Source: Deltaproteobacteria bacterium (GTDB lineage: Bacteria; Desulfobacterota; Dissulfuribacteria; Dissulfuribacterales; QOAL01). Taken from it: a DNA stretch of 42,339 bases. The stretch's first letter is position 1. The number at the start of each line of letters is the position of its first letter. Shown piece after piece: positions 8,975 through 17,982 of the stretch. The translations under genes were made by a program, and so were the position numbers. The DNA lies in assembly GCA_015489365.1 (NCBI GenBank), contig WFZW01000065.1, positions 1 through 42,339 of the forward strand, in the 5' to 3' direction. The notes under the pieces are model-generated. The model was not told the origin of the DNA. It saw only the letters and a program-made list of their open reading frames with translations, and did not search any database.

Positions 8975-9006
8975 ACCTCCCTGTATCTTGCAGGGAGGTT
9001 TTTTTG
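8975..9006 (+). terminator. Intrinsic terminator after flgE
   Basis: A perfect 9-base-pair stem, ACCTCCCTG (8975-8983) with CAGGGAGGT (8991-8999), has a 7-base loop and is followed at once by a run of T. It ends the hook gene run. Confidence 0.9.
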
Positions 9007-9126
9007 TTGCAAATTGATGTCTAGTTGGCTATGAAATCCTGTGTTTGATTTTTTAAGGGGTCTTTTTAGGGATTGAGATATACGGGACCGTTTCGGAACA
9101 GCGGTTGAAAAATTTTGTCAGGGAAA

Positions 9127-9215
9127 TTCACCGCGAAAATACATCCTGGATAAGGGCTGTATTTTCATAGTCCAGGGAATGCGGGGCCAACATAATGGGC
9201 CGCATGGAAGTTTAG
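9127..9215 (+). repeat. Two-hairpin intergenic element, copy A3
   Basis: Here hairpin 1 has a perfect arm pair, GAAAATACA with TGTATTTTC, where most copies carry one mismatch. Hairpin 2 pairs TGCGG with CCGCA. It ends GCATGGAAGTTTAG 14 bases before the secDF start. Its last bases run into AGGAG, so the element end and the ribosome binding region overlap. The rest of 9007-9126 holds nothing I recognise. Confidence 0.75.
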
Positions 9216-9229
9216 GAGATGAGGAAGTC

Positions 9230-11803
9230 ATGCCTAAAGGATTGCGCTGGAAAATAAGCTTGATGGTAGTGCTGGTGGTGGCGTCAGTATTGATTGTCTT
9301 GCCTTCCTTTTATAAGGATACCCCCCATTGGTACAAAAAATATATCTATGGTGGTGGGCTAAAGCTCGGCCTGGACCTGCAGGGTGGCATGCACCTGATC
9401 CTCAGGGTAGATGTGGATCAGGCGGTAAGAAATGCCGTCAACCTGGCTGCAAGGGACCTACAGGATGCCCTCAGGAGCAATCATATAACAGTGGTGCCCA
9501 GGAAATCCGAAGGACCGGATGAAATAACCTTCTCTGTGCCCAACAAGAGTGCCATCGAGAGGATAAAATCCATAGTGGAAGAGGACTTCCCAAACCTTGT
9601 CATTACACAGATAAATCAGGAAGGAAAGTTTCCTCTGATCACGTTGAAGATCTCCCCGGCCGAAGAAAAATTTATACGCGAGCATGCCGTTGATCAATCG
9701 TTAGAGATCATCCGCAACCGTATAGACCAGTTTGGTGTAACCGAGCCGGTGATTGTACGCCAGGGAACCCAGGAAATCGTGGTCCAGTTACCCGGTGTCA
9801 AGGATCCTAAAAGGGCCATAAAATTGATTGGGCAGACTGCACAACTGGAATTCAAGTTGGTGGATGACGATGCAAGGATTGATCTGGGAGCGCTTATCAG
9901 ACAGGCCAGGGAGGATGGCCGTCTGCCTGCAACCTTTGACGCCAAGACCCTCAATGCTGTTTTGAAGGGTCAGATACCAAGGGGCGATGCCATATATTTA
10001 ATGAAAGAGGTAGATCCCCGCACCGGAAGGGTGCGCAAGGTGCCCATCTTACTTAAAGACAAGACCTTAATGACAGGTGATGCCGTAAAGACTGCCCATG
10101 TCCGTATAGGTGGAACCTTCAACGAGCCCTATGTAGCCCTGGAGCTTACTGACAGGGGGGCCAAGTTGTTTGAAAAAATAACCTCTGAGAATGTAGGGAA
10201 GAGGTTGGCTATAGTCCTCGATGGGGTTGTGCGCTCAGCGCCCGTGATACGGGAACGCATCGGTGGAGGGCATGCCCAAATAACCGGCTCGTTCACCCAT
10301 GAAGAGGCCTCTGATCTTGCCATAGTATTGAGGGCAGGTGCCCTTCCCGCCCCGGTTCACATTATACAGAATGTGACCGTTGGCCCTTCCCTTGGTAGGG
10401 ACTCGATCCAGAAGGGATTGGTCTCAGGTATCATGGGGGCCTGCTTTGTGATCGTCTTTATGGTGATCTATTATCATCTGTCCGGTTTCATTGCGGATAT
10501 AGCCATGCTTCTGAACCTCCTTTTCCTCATGGCGGTTCTATCCCTTTTCCATGCCACCCTTACGTTACCCGGAATCGCAGGTATCATATTGACCATAGGT
10601 ATGGGAGTCGATTCAAATGTCCTTATATTCGAGAGGATGAGGGAGGAAAAGGCCTTGGGCAAGCCGCTCAAGGGCTTTATCGATGGAGGATACGACAAGG
10701 CCTTCTGGACCATCGTAGATGCCCACGTAACCACCCTCATTACGGCCATGGCCTTGTTCCTGTTTGGAACAGGTCCGATAAAGGGTTTTGCAGTAACCCT
10801 ATCGGCAGGTATCATAATCAACCTGTTCACCGCTATCTTTGGTACGCGAATTGTGTATGACTGGTTGCTTGCCAAGAAGGCACTCAAGGATCTCAAGTTT
10901 CTACAGCTTGTCAAAAAGACCTCGATAGACTTCATAGGCAGGAGGTATATTGCCTTTGGGCTGTCCGGTATCCTTGTGCTCAGCGGACTCTTCGCATTTG
11001 TTCAGATCCAGCGTGGGGTGGCAAACCTTGGCGTGGATTTTGCCGGAGGAACAATGGTTCAATATAAGGCTGACAAGCCCTTTACCCTAGATAAGATCAG
11101 ATCAGCCATGGAAAAGGCAGGCATCAAGGGCTATACCCTTCAGGAAGTACCAGGAGAAAACGTGCTCATAGTCAGGGTTAAAAAATCAGAGGCCACGGTT
11201 GGAAACGTTGAAGCACAGATAACCCGTACCCTTAATGAAAAATTATCGTCCATACACTTCGTCATGGAAAGTAAGACGGAAATCGGTTCTACTGTCAGTA
11301 AGGAACTTAGAAAAAAGGCCATCATTGCTATCTTGATCTCCCTGGCCGGCATCATCGGCTATCTGGCCTTCAGATTCAATCTGAGTTTTGGTGTGGCGGC
11401 CGCGGCAGCTACCTTCCACGATGTGCTTGCAGTCCTGGGTATTCTCTATATCCTGGACAAGGAAATAACCCTTCTGACAGTTACTGCACTGCTGACCCTG
11501 GCAGGTTATTCCTTGACGGATACGGTGGTGGTCTTTGACAGGATTAGGGAGAATATTCGTCGGTACCAGAAATTGGCCTTCGATCAGATCATAAACAGAA
11601 GTGTCAATGAAATGCTTGGGAGAACTATCATTACCTCACTTACCACCCTTATCGTGGTACTATGCCTCTTTTTCTTTGGAGGGGTGGTGATTCACGATTT
11701 TGCATTGACCTTGATGTTGGGTATTATCATTGGTACCTATTCGTCGGTATTCGTGGCAAGTCCCATCGTATTTCATTGGCATAAGGGCAAGGCCCCCAGA
11801 TAG
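9230..11803 (+). CDS. secDF: Fused protein-export membrane protein SecD-SecF
   Basis: SecDF uses the proton or sodium gradient to pull preproteins through SecYEG on the outer face of the inner membrane. The 857-residue chain joins both halves. The SecD part has a first membrane segment at about residues 8-27, the D1 motif GLDLQGGMHLILRVD, the periplasmic P1 domain (IIRNRIDQFGVTEP), and GVVRSAPVI before five further segments with GIILTIGMGVDSNVLIFERM. The SecF part restarts at about residue 560 with its own first membrane segment, GVDFAGGTMVQYK, and TLAGYSLTDTVVVFDRIREN. The ATG at 9230 was chosen over an upstream in-frame codon because it follows GAGGAAG and removes a stretch belonging to repeat A3. 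yajC, a common neighbour, is absent. Confidence 0.95.
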   Translation: MPKGLRWKISLMVVLVVASVLIVLPSFYKDTPHWYKKYIYGGGLKLGLDLQGGMHLILRVDVDQAVRNAVNLAARDLQDALRSNHITVVPRKSEGPDEITFSVPNKSAIERIKSIVEEDFPNLVITQINQEGKFPLITLKISPAEEKFIREHAVDQSLEIIRNRIDQFGVTEPVIVRQGTQEIVVQLPGVKDPKRAIKLIGQTAQLEFKLVDDDARIDLGALIRQAREDGRLPATFDAKTLNAVLKGQIPRGDAIYLMKEVDPRTGRVRKVPILLKDKTLMTGDAVKTAHVRIGGTFNEPYVALELTDRGAKLFEKITSENVGKRLAIVLDGVVRSAPVIRERIGGGHAQITGSFTHEEASDLAIVLRAGALPAPVHIIQNVTVGPSLGRDSIQKGLVSGIMGACFVIVFMVIYYHLSGFIADIAMLLNLLFLMAVLSLFHATLTLPGIAGIILTIGMGVDSNVLIFERMREEKALGKPLKGFIDGGYDKAFWTIVDAHVTTLITAMALFLFGTGPIKGFAVTLSAGIIINLFTAIFGTRIVYDWLLAKKALKDLKFLQLVKKTSIDFIGRRYIAFGLSGILVLSGLFAFVQIQRGVANLGVDFAGGTMVQYKADKPFTLDKIRSAMEKAGIKGYTLQEVPGENVLIVRVKKSEATVGNVEAQITRTLNEKLSSIHFVMESKTEIGSTVSKELRKKAIIAILISLAGIIGYLAFRFNLSFGVAAAAATFHDVLAVLGILYILDKEITLLTVTALLTLAGYSLTDTVVVFDRIRENIRRYQKLAFDQIINRSVNEMLGRTIITSLTTLIVVLCLFFFGGVVIHDFALTLMLGIIIGTYSSVFVASPIVFHWHKGKAPR

Positions 11804-11836
11804 TGCCCTGTCCCATTTATAGAATTTAGATGGCCT

Positions 11837-13102
11837 ATGGAACGATTGATTGTCAAGGGTGGCTCATCTTTGAAGGGGCGGACCAGGATCAGTGGGGCCA
11901 AAAATGCCGCCCTGCCGATGCTTGCTGCCACATTACTTACAGGTGGCGAATTTACATTTACCAACGTGCCCATGCTCCATGATGTGACCACCCTGGTAAT
12001 GCTTCTCAAGGACCTTGGAGTGGATGCAGACCTTTCTCCGGGTTCATCGTCCTGCGTCTTGAGAATCGATTCATCATCCCTGAGCAAGTATGAGGCCTCA
12101 TACGAGCTTGTACGCCAGATGCGTGCATCGATCCTTGTCTTGGGGCCCTTAATGGCTAGAGAGGGACAGGCAAGGGTATCTCTACCCGGTGGCTGCGCAA
12201 TCGGAGCCCGTCCTATTGATTTTCATCTGAAGGGGCTTGAACTTATGGGGGCAAAGTTGAAATTGGAAGAGGGCTACGTGGAGGCAAAGGCCGCCAGGCT
12301 CAACGGTGCCCATATCTATTTCGATGTACCTTCAGTGACAGGCACCGAGAATCTGATGATGGCCGCCGTGACAGCAAGGGGTAAGACCACACTGGAAAAT
12401 GCGGCGCGCGAGCCTGAGGTGACGGCACTGGGGAACATGTTGAGGAAGATGGGGGCAAAGATCAAAGGACTGGGGACAGAAACCATATCCATTGAAGGGG
12501 TCAGGTACCTGAACCCAACGGAATGTGACATTATTCCAGACAGAATCGAGGCAGGAACATTTATGATGGCCGTGGCCGCTGCCGGTGGCAAGGTGCTAAT
12601 TGAAGATGTCATTCCCGGGCATCTCGATGCCGTGATATCCAAGTTGAGGGTGGCTGGTCTGCATCTGGACGTAGATAATGACAGGATATTAGTCAAAAAG
12701 AGGGGCAAACTCAAGAGTATCGATATAAAGACCCTTCCCTATCCTGGCTTTCCAACGGATCTGCAGGCCCAGATGATGGCGATTATGTGTTTGGCATCGG
12801 GACTCAGTGTGATCACAGAGACCATCTTCGAGAATCGTTTCATGCACGTGGCTGAGCTAAGACGTCTAGGCGCAGAAATCAAGGTGGAGGGCAGAAGTGC
12901 CATAATAAGAGGGGTAAAGGGGCTCAAGGGTGCCCAGGTAATGGCCACCGATCTTAGGGCCAGCGCGTGTCTTGTGCTAGCAGGGCTAGCAGCCAAGGGC
13001 CCTACCATCATATCCGGTCTTCAACATCTGGACCGGGGTTACGAGGCCATGGACAAGAAACTCGCGGCCCTTGGCGCCAACATAAGCAGGGTAAACGAAT
13101 AG
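11837..13102 (+). CDS. murA: UDP-N-acetylglucosamine 1-carboxyvinyltransferase
   Basis: The first committed step of peptidoglycan synthesis: transfer of enolpyruvate from PEP to UDP-GlcNAc. The 421-residue length matches the family. Visible signatures are the opening [41 protein letters not shown], and the loop [13 protein letters not shown] with Cys120 at the fosfomycin-sensitive catalytic position. Further on come [35 protein letters not shown] and the late [15 protein letters not shown]. It lies 34 bases after secDF on the same strand; the ribosome binding site is weak. Confidence 0.96.
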   Translation: MERLIVKGGSSLKGRTRISGAKNAALPMLAATLLTGGEFTFTNVPMLHDVTTLVMLLKDLGVDADLSPGSSSCVLRIDSSSLSKYEASYELVRQMRASILVLGPLMAREGQARVSLPGGCAIGARPIDFHLKGLELMGAKLKLEEGYVEAKAARLNGAHIYFDVPSVTGTENLMMAAVTARGKTTLENAAREPEVTALGNMLRKMGAKIKGLGTETISIEGVRYLNPTECDIIPDRIEAGTFMMAVAAAGGKVLIEDVIPGHLDAVISKLRVAGLHLDVDNDRILVKKRGKLKSIDIKTLPYPGFPTDLQAQMMAIMCLASGLSVITETIFENRFMHVAELRRLGAEIKVEGRSAIIRGVKGLKGAQVMATDLRASACLVLAGLAAKGPTIISGLQHLDRGYEAMDKKLAALGANISRVNE

Positions 13103-13174
13103 GCGCCCTGGTTCCCTACAGTCCATACCTCGATTCTGTGTCTTCCAGTACATCGGAAACATGGTACAAAAGTA

Positions 13175-13279
13175 GAATGTATTTTTTATCCGGGAATGTA
13201 TCCTTCTTAGCCATAGACACGGGTATACATGGACAAAGGGCAAGATGTTTTAAGCAGAATATTTTCATGTTTCATTGTG
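13175..13279 (+). repeat. Family B intergenic repeat, copy B1
   Basis: It shares with B2 the ordered blocks ATTTTTTATCCG, AATG(T/C)AT, TTAGCCAT(A/G)GACAC, ATACATGGACAAAGG, CAAGATGTT and TTTTCAT, over about 105 bases. It fills most of the 300-base gap between murA and moaA and is sense-oriented toward moaA. No gene is visible in that gap. Confidence 0.65.
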
Positions 13280-13404
13280 CCTGCCTTGCTAGTGGCTATT
13301 ATCATGAAGATGAACACCTTCCCGTTCTACATCTTTTTAGGGATGATACGAAGGTGTAGGCTATAAAGGGTTCATGTTAGGGTAACTGATGCGGGGGTTC
13401 ACCT

Positions 13405-14406
13405 GTGACAGATAAGGTCCGATTAACAGATGGTTTTCATAGGCGCCTCAATTACTTGAGACTTTCGGTTACAGATCGGTGTAATCTCCGTTGCATGTAT
13501 TGCATGCCTCAGACCGCCTTTTCGTGGATGCCAGCCGATGAGATCTTGAGCTATGAAGAAATATTAAAGGTGTGCCGGGTATTGGCCGATCTTGGCGTGG
13601 AAAAGGTACGCCTTACAGGTGGAGAACCCCTTGTACGCAAAGACCTTGAGCGGCTGATAGGCGGCATGGCTGATCTGCCGGGTATAAAGGAACTTTGCCT
13701 TACGACCAATGGGGTACTTCTCGAAAGGTCTGCAAGATCCCTCTACGATGCCGGGATTAGGCACATCAATATTAGCTTGGATTCATTGGTGCCTGGAAAA
13801 TACAAGTATATTACCGGGTTCGATCTGTTCGAACAGGTATGGGCTGGACTACATGCGGCACTGGAGACCGGATTTTCACCTGTGAAGATAAATTGCGTCA
13901 TCATGAAGGGGGTTAATGACGATGAGATAGTTGACATGGCAAGTCTTTGTCTCAGATTCCCGCTGGAGATAAGATTTATCGAGTTCATGCCCATTGGTGA
14001 GGATTCATTTTGGGATCCAGGCCGGCTCATGACGAATGATCAGGTAAAAAAGGTTATAGAGCAGGACCTCGGCACGCTCCATGAGGTTGGTAATCCAGGT
14101 GGTGGGGGACCTGCCGTAATATATACCCTAGATGGTGCCATAGGAAAATTGGGTTTCATAAGCCCCATGAGCCATCATTTTTGCGCAACCTGTAATAGAC
14201 TTCGCCTGACAGCCGATGGACGTTTGCGCCTATGCCTTTTCTCTGACAGGGAGGTAGACATCAGGAGTATCATCAGAAAGGGAATTTCTTTAGAGGAGCT
14301 GGAATCCTTCTTTCGCAAGGTCGTTCTTCTCAAACCCAGGGGATATGAACATCTTGGCAAGTTACAACCTTCATGTTCAAGACAGATGTCCAGCATAGGT
14401 GGATGA
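13405..14406 (+). CDS. moaA: GTP 3',8-cyclase MoaA (molybdenum cofactor synthesis)
   Basis: A radical-SAM enzyme that converts GTP to 3',8-cyclo-GTP, the first step to molybdopterin. The N-terminal cluster is Cys26, Cys30 and Cys33 in CNLRCMYC. The SAM-binding VRLTGGEPLVRKD follows. The second, GTP-binding cluster lies in FCATCNRLRLTADGRLRLC. The protein ends in a double glycine, as MoaA does. At 333 residues it has the family length. The start is a GTG, since the next in-frame Met is inside the cluster motif and a stop lies just upstream. Molybdo- or tungstoenzymes such as formate dehydrogenase are therefore expected elsewhere. A hairpin terminator follows. Confidence 0.95.
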   Translation: MTDKVRLTDGFHRRLNYLRLSVTDRCNLRCMYCMPQTAFSWMPADEILSYEEILKVCRVLADLGVEKVRLTGGEPLVRKDLERLIGGMADLPGIKELCLTTNGVLLERSARSLYDAGIRHINISLDSLVPGKYKYITGFDLFEQVWAGLHAALETGFSPVKINCVIMKGVNDDEIVDMASLCLRFPLEIRFIEFMPIGEDSFWDPGRLMTNDQVKKVIEQDLGTLHEVGNPGGGGPAVIYTLDGAIGKLGFISPMSHHFCATCNRLRLTADGRLRLCLFSDREVDIRSIIRKGISLEELESFFRKVVLLKPRGYEHLGKLQPSCSRQMSSIGG

Positions 14407-14423
14407 GCCTGGTGGACGAGCTG

Positions 14424-14448
14424 GACCTGCTATACTGGCAGGTCTTTT
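14424..14448 (+). terminator. Intrinsic terminator after moaA
   Basis: GACCTGC (14424-14430) pairs perfectly with GCAGGTC (14438-14444) around a 7-base loop, followed by four T. The T run is short. Confidence 0.6.
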
Positions 14449-14497
14449 CAGTAGATTACATTTACATGGCCAGAAGACCCCTTAGCGGATTATGCCA

Positions 14498-14570
14498 TTT
14501 GCTGTGAAAATATATCCTAAGCAAGGGCTATATCTTCGTGTCCAGGGGGGCGGGCCACATGGAAGTTTCG
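14498..14570 (+). repeat. Two-hairpin intergenic element, copy A4 (shortened)
   Basis: It starts TTTGCTGTGAAAATATA and ends CCACATGGAAGTTTCGG. Hairpin 1 pairs ATATA with TATAT, where other copies pair ATACA with TGTAT, so a C-G pair became T-A on both sides. Hairpin 2 has lost part of its first arm. It lies 33 bases before the GcvH-like start, in sense orientation. Confidence 0.7.
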
Positions 14571-14603
14571 GTTTTTTTAATCTTTCATCATTAGGAGGAC
14601 AAT

Positions 14604-15062
14604 ATGTTGATCTTAGAGGATCTCCTCTATACGGAAAACCATCTATGGGTCCGTTCCTCAGAGGGCGACAATAACGCCGTCATAGGTATGACAGACTATG
14701 GCCAGGAACGTATTGGCCCTATTGCTGCCATTGACCTGCCTGCCACAGGCGAGGTGATTGCCGAGTCTGATGTTTTTGGCACAGTGGAAAATATGAAGGC
14801 AGAGGTTACTGAATTGCTTGCCCCTGTATCGGGTAAGGTAAGGGAGGTAAATACAGCGGTTATCGATCAGCCCGACATCATAAACGAGGACCCCTATGAG
14901 GATGGCTGGCTCTTGCAGCTAGAGCTCGCTCAGCCGAAGGAGCTAAAGGACCTTATGACAGCAAAGGATTATGAGGTATATGCAGAAGAACAGAGATTGA
15001 GGGACGAAGAAGAAAGCGCACTGGAGGACCCTGTGGAGGCATTGGAGGTAGAGGAGACATGA
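14604..15062 (+). CDS. GcvH-like lipoyl carrier protein
   Basis: A 152-residue lipoyl-domain protein of the glycine cleavage H family. The core has YTENHLWVRS, IGMTDYGQERIGPIAAIDLP, FGTVENMKAEVTELLAPVSG with Lys65 at the lipoylation position, and ENPYEDGWLL-like NEDPYEDGWLL. Beyond the normal end (about residue 125) is an acidic tail rich in Glu. No gcvT or gcvP is near. It overlaps fabD by ATGA and so is translationally coupled to it. It could serve glycine cleavage with partners elsewhere, or act as a dedicated carrier such as the lipoate-binding proteins known from other pathways; the sequence alone does not decide. AGGAGG precedes the ATG by 6 bases. Repeat copy A4 is in the leader. Confidence 0.85.
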   Translation: MLILEDLLYTENHLWVRSSEGDNNAVIGMTDYGQERIGPIAAIDLPATGEVIAESDVFGTVENMKAEVTELLAPVSGKVREVNTAVIDQPDIINEDPYEDGWLLQLELAQPKELKDLMTAKDYEVYAEEQRLRDEEESALEDPVEALEVEET

Positions 15063-16000
15063 TTGGAAAGATTGCCCTGTGTTTTCCTGGCCAAGGGTCC
15101 CAATATGTAGGTATGGGTAAGGAATTCCTGGATGTCGTTCCAGGTGCCAGGGAGGTCTTCTCTAGTGCGGAAAGGGTTACGGGTATCCCTGTAGAGAGCT
15201 TGTGTATAGACGGCCCTGTCGAGGAATTGACAAAGACCATCAATCTCCAGCCCTGTCTTACAGCAGTTGGGATAATTTGTGCCATGGCCGTCATGGATGC
15301 AGGGATTAAGCCAGATGCAGTGGCAGGGCACAGCTTGGGCGAATATCCGGCCCTGTGGGTCTCGGGTGTTTTGAATATGGATGATACCTTTCGCCTTGTA
15401 AGATATCGCGGTCAATTCATGGAGGATGCTGCCCAAAAAAATCCTGGGGCAATGGCCGCAGTGATCGGGCTTGAGAAAGAAAAATTAGAGGATCTCGTAG
15501 GAGCCGTGGCTGCCTCTGGCGGGGTCCTTTCACTGGCCAATTATAACTCTCCAGATCAAATCGTTATCACTGGTGAAAAACATCTCGTCTCAGAGGCGTG
15601 TAAGGCCGTTAAACAGGCAGGGGGAAGGGCAGTGCCTCTCAAGGTGTCAGGTGCATATCATAGCGATCTCATGAAGGATGCGGCGGATGCCTATTCCCTG
15701 GTCCTGGCAGAATTGGATTTCTCTGCACCTAGGATGCCCTTTTATAGCAACGTTACCGGTAAGGCTGAATATGATCCCGACAAGATCAGGCAACTCATGG
15801 CAAAGCAGATATGTTCTCCGGTCCGATGGAGTCACTCAATAAGCAACATGGCGCAAGATGGCATCGGCACATTCATAGAGGCAGGGCCTAAAAAGGTGCT
15901 GACAAATCTAATACGCAAGTGTCTGCCGGATTCCAACAACTTGTTGATATCTGTTGAAAACCCAGAAGGGCTTCAATCCTTGAAGGAGGAATTGGATTAG
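15059..16000 (+). CDS. fabD: Malonyl-CoA:ACP transacylase
   Basis: It loads malonyl groups from CoA onto acyl carrier protein for fatty-acid elongation. The 313 residues show the opening CFPGQGSQYVGMG, the nucleophile Ser92 in AGHSLGEY, the conserved RGQFMEDAA arginine segment, and His201 in SGAYHS, in the usual positions. GAMAAVIGL and NYNSPDQIVITG are also typical. Its start overlaps the GcvH-like stop by 4 bases, and a small selenoprotein gene starts 3 bases after its stop. The other fab genes are not in this window. Confidence 0.95.
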   Translation: MIGKIALCFPGQGSQYVGMGKEFLDVVPGAREVFSSAERVTGIPVESLCIDGPVEELTKTINLQPCLTAVGIICAMAVMDAGIKPDAVAGHSLGEYPALWVSGVLNMDDTFRLVRYRGQFMEDAAQKNPGAMAAVIGLEKEKLEDLVGAVAASGGVLSLANYNSPDQIVITGEKHLVSEACKAVKQAGGRAVPLKVSGAYHSDLMKDAADAYSLVLAELDFSAPRMPFYSNVTGKAEYDPDKIRQLMAKQICSPVRWSHSISNMAQDGIGTFIEAGPKKVLTNLIRKCLPDSNNLLISVENPEGLQSLKEELD

Positions 16001-16003
16001 TAC

Positions 16004-16195
16004 ATGAAGACAAAAGATATTTCAGGACTACGGTGCAAAAGATGTAATCAGGAATTGGAACTATGCCGCCGTTGAAGGGGTGTCGCCCTTAGGTGTAAGG
16101 GCTGCGGCACAGTCTACCCTTTGAGTGAATATGCAAGGTTCCTGGATGATAAGATGGAACGTATGCTAGCCTTTACCCGTTGTGACAGGATCTAG
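16004..16195 (+). CDS. Small two-CXXC selenoprotein, TGA at codon 24 read as Sec
   Basis: This is a 63-codon frame that conventional calling misses because codon 24 (16073-16075) is TGA. Reading through gives CKRC at 11-14, LELCRR-Sec-RG at about 18-26, then LRCKGCGTVYPLSEYARFLD and a TRCDRI end. This matches my memory of a deltaproteobacterial family annotated as dual CXXC motif small (seleno)protein, whose members have Cys or Sec in the RRxC/U position. A hairpin of bacterial SECIS form begins 9 bases after the TGA. Both halves read as one zinc-ribbon-like protein with conserved pairs on either side. The ATG lies 3 bases after fabD, with AAGGAGGA 14 bases upstream. The alternative is a nonsense-mutated pseudogene. 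The function is unknown, probably redox or metal binding. Confidence 0.8.
16085..16102 (+). promoter_or_regulatory. Bacterial SECIS element in the selenoprotein frame
   Basis: GCCCTT (16085-16090) pairs fully with AAGGGC (16097-16102) around the hexaloop AGGTGT. The loop GGT starts 17 bases after the TGA. In E. coli fdhF the loop is AGGUCU with closely similar spacing, so loop type and distance both meet the rule for SelB recognition. Confidence 0.75.
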
Positions 16196-16245
16196 GGTCT
16201 CGTCAAGTCTGAACTGCCACACCTTCATGCAGCCTTGTATCCTAA

Positions 16246-17538
<1,293 letters not shown>

Positions 17539-17705
17539 TCAAATGGGTAATATATACTTTGACTGTTGCCCTCATTTTGGGGACGATATGACCCAAGGGG
17601 CTGGCAATAAATGTTCCTGCCGACACGTTGCCCAGATCCTTGCGTCTTAATGACTATCTTACAGGATGCCCGGTCTAAATGGGGCAGGGGCACGGATTTT
17701 ACCTG

Positions 17706-17727
17706 GGCTGGTATTTTTACGGTAAAT
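17706..17727 (-). repeat. Fragment of the two-hairpin element, copy A15
   Basis: On the minus strand it reads ATTTACCGTAAAAATACCAG, the 5' end of the family A element, and then diverges. It is sense-oriented in the serS leader, about 180 bases before the ATG. Only the first 20 or so bases match. Confidence 0.4.
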
Positions 17728-17851
17728 GCTGGATAAATACAATAGGAGAGTTCTTGGGATCTTCCATCTAGTGCATCTTTTCATAAATATGATAAGGCCG
17801 TATTGGATGGGAAGTAGGGGCATCCTTATCCATATAAGGCCCTGGCATGGA

Positions 17852-17932
17852 TTTACCGTGAAAATATAGAGTCTATTGACTCTATCTGTATTGGGGGTGC
17901 GGCACCAAGGTACGGGCCGCATGGAAGTTTAG
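17852..17932 (+). repeat. Two-hairpin intergenic element, copy A5
   Basis: It starts TTTACCGTGAAAATATAG. Hairpin 1 has changed to ATAGAGTC paired perfectly with GACTCTAT around TATT. Hairpin 2 is the standard TGCGGC with GCCGCA. It ends GCATGGAAGTTTAG, 50 bases from the stop of the ATPase gene on the other strand, so it faces that gene's 3' end instead of lying in a leader. Confidence 0.8.
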
Positions 17933-17982
17933 ACGAGGAATCCATGCGAAGGGCACCGTCCTGCAACAGGCCAGTGTTATGA

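Noticed and set aside
16004-16195. Nonsense-mutated pseudogene instead of a selenoprotein
   Set aside because: Only one TGA, no frameshift, conserved motifs on both sides and a well-placed SECIS-like hairpin make recoding more likely, though not proven.
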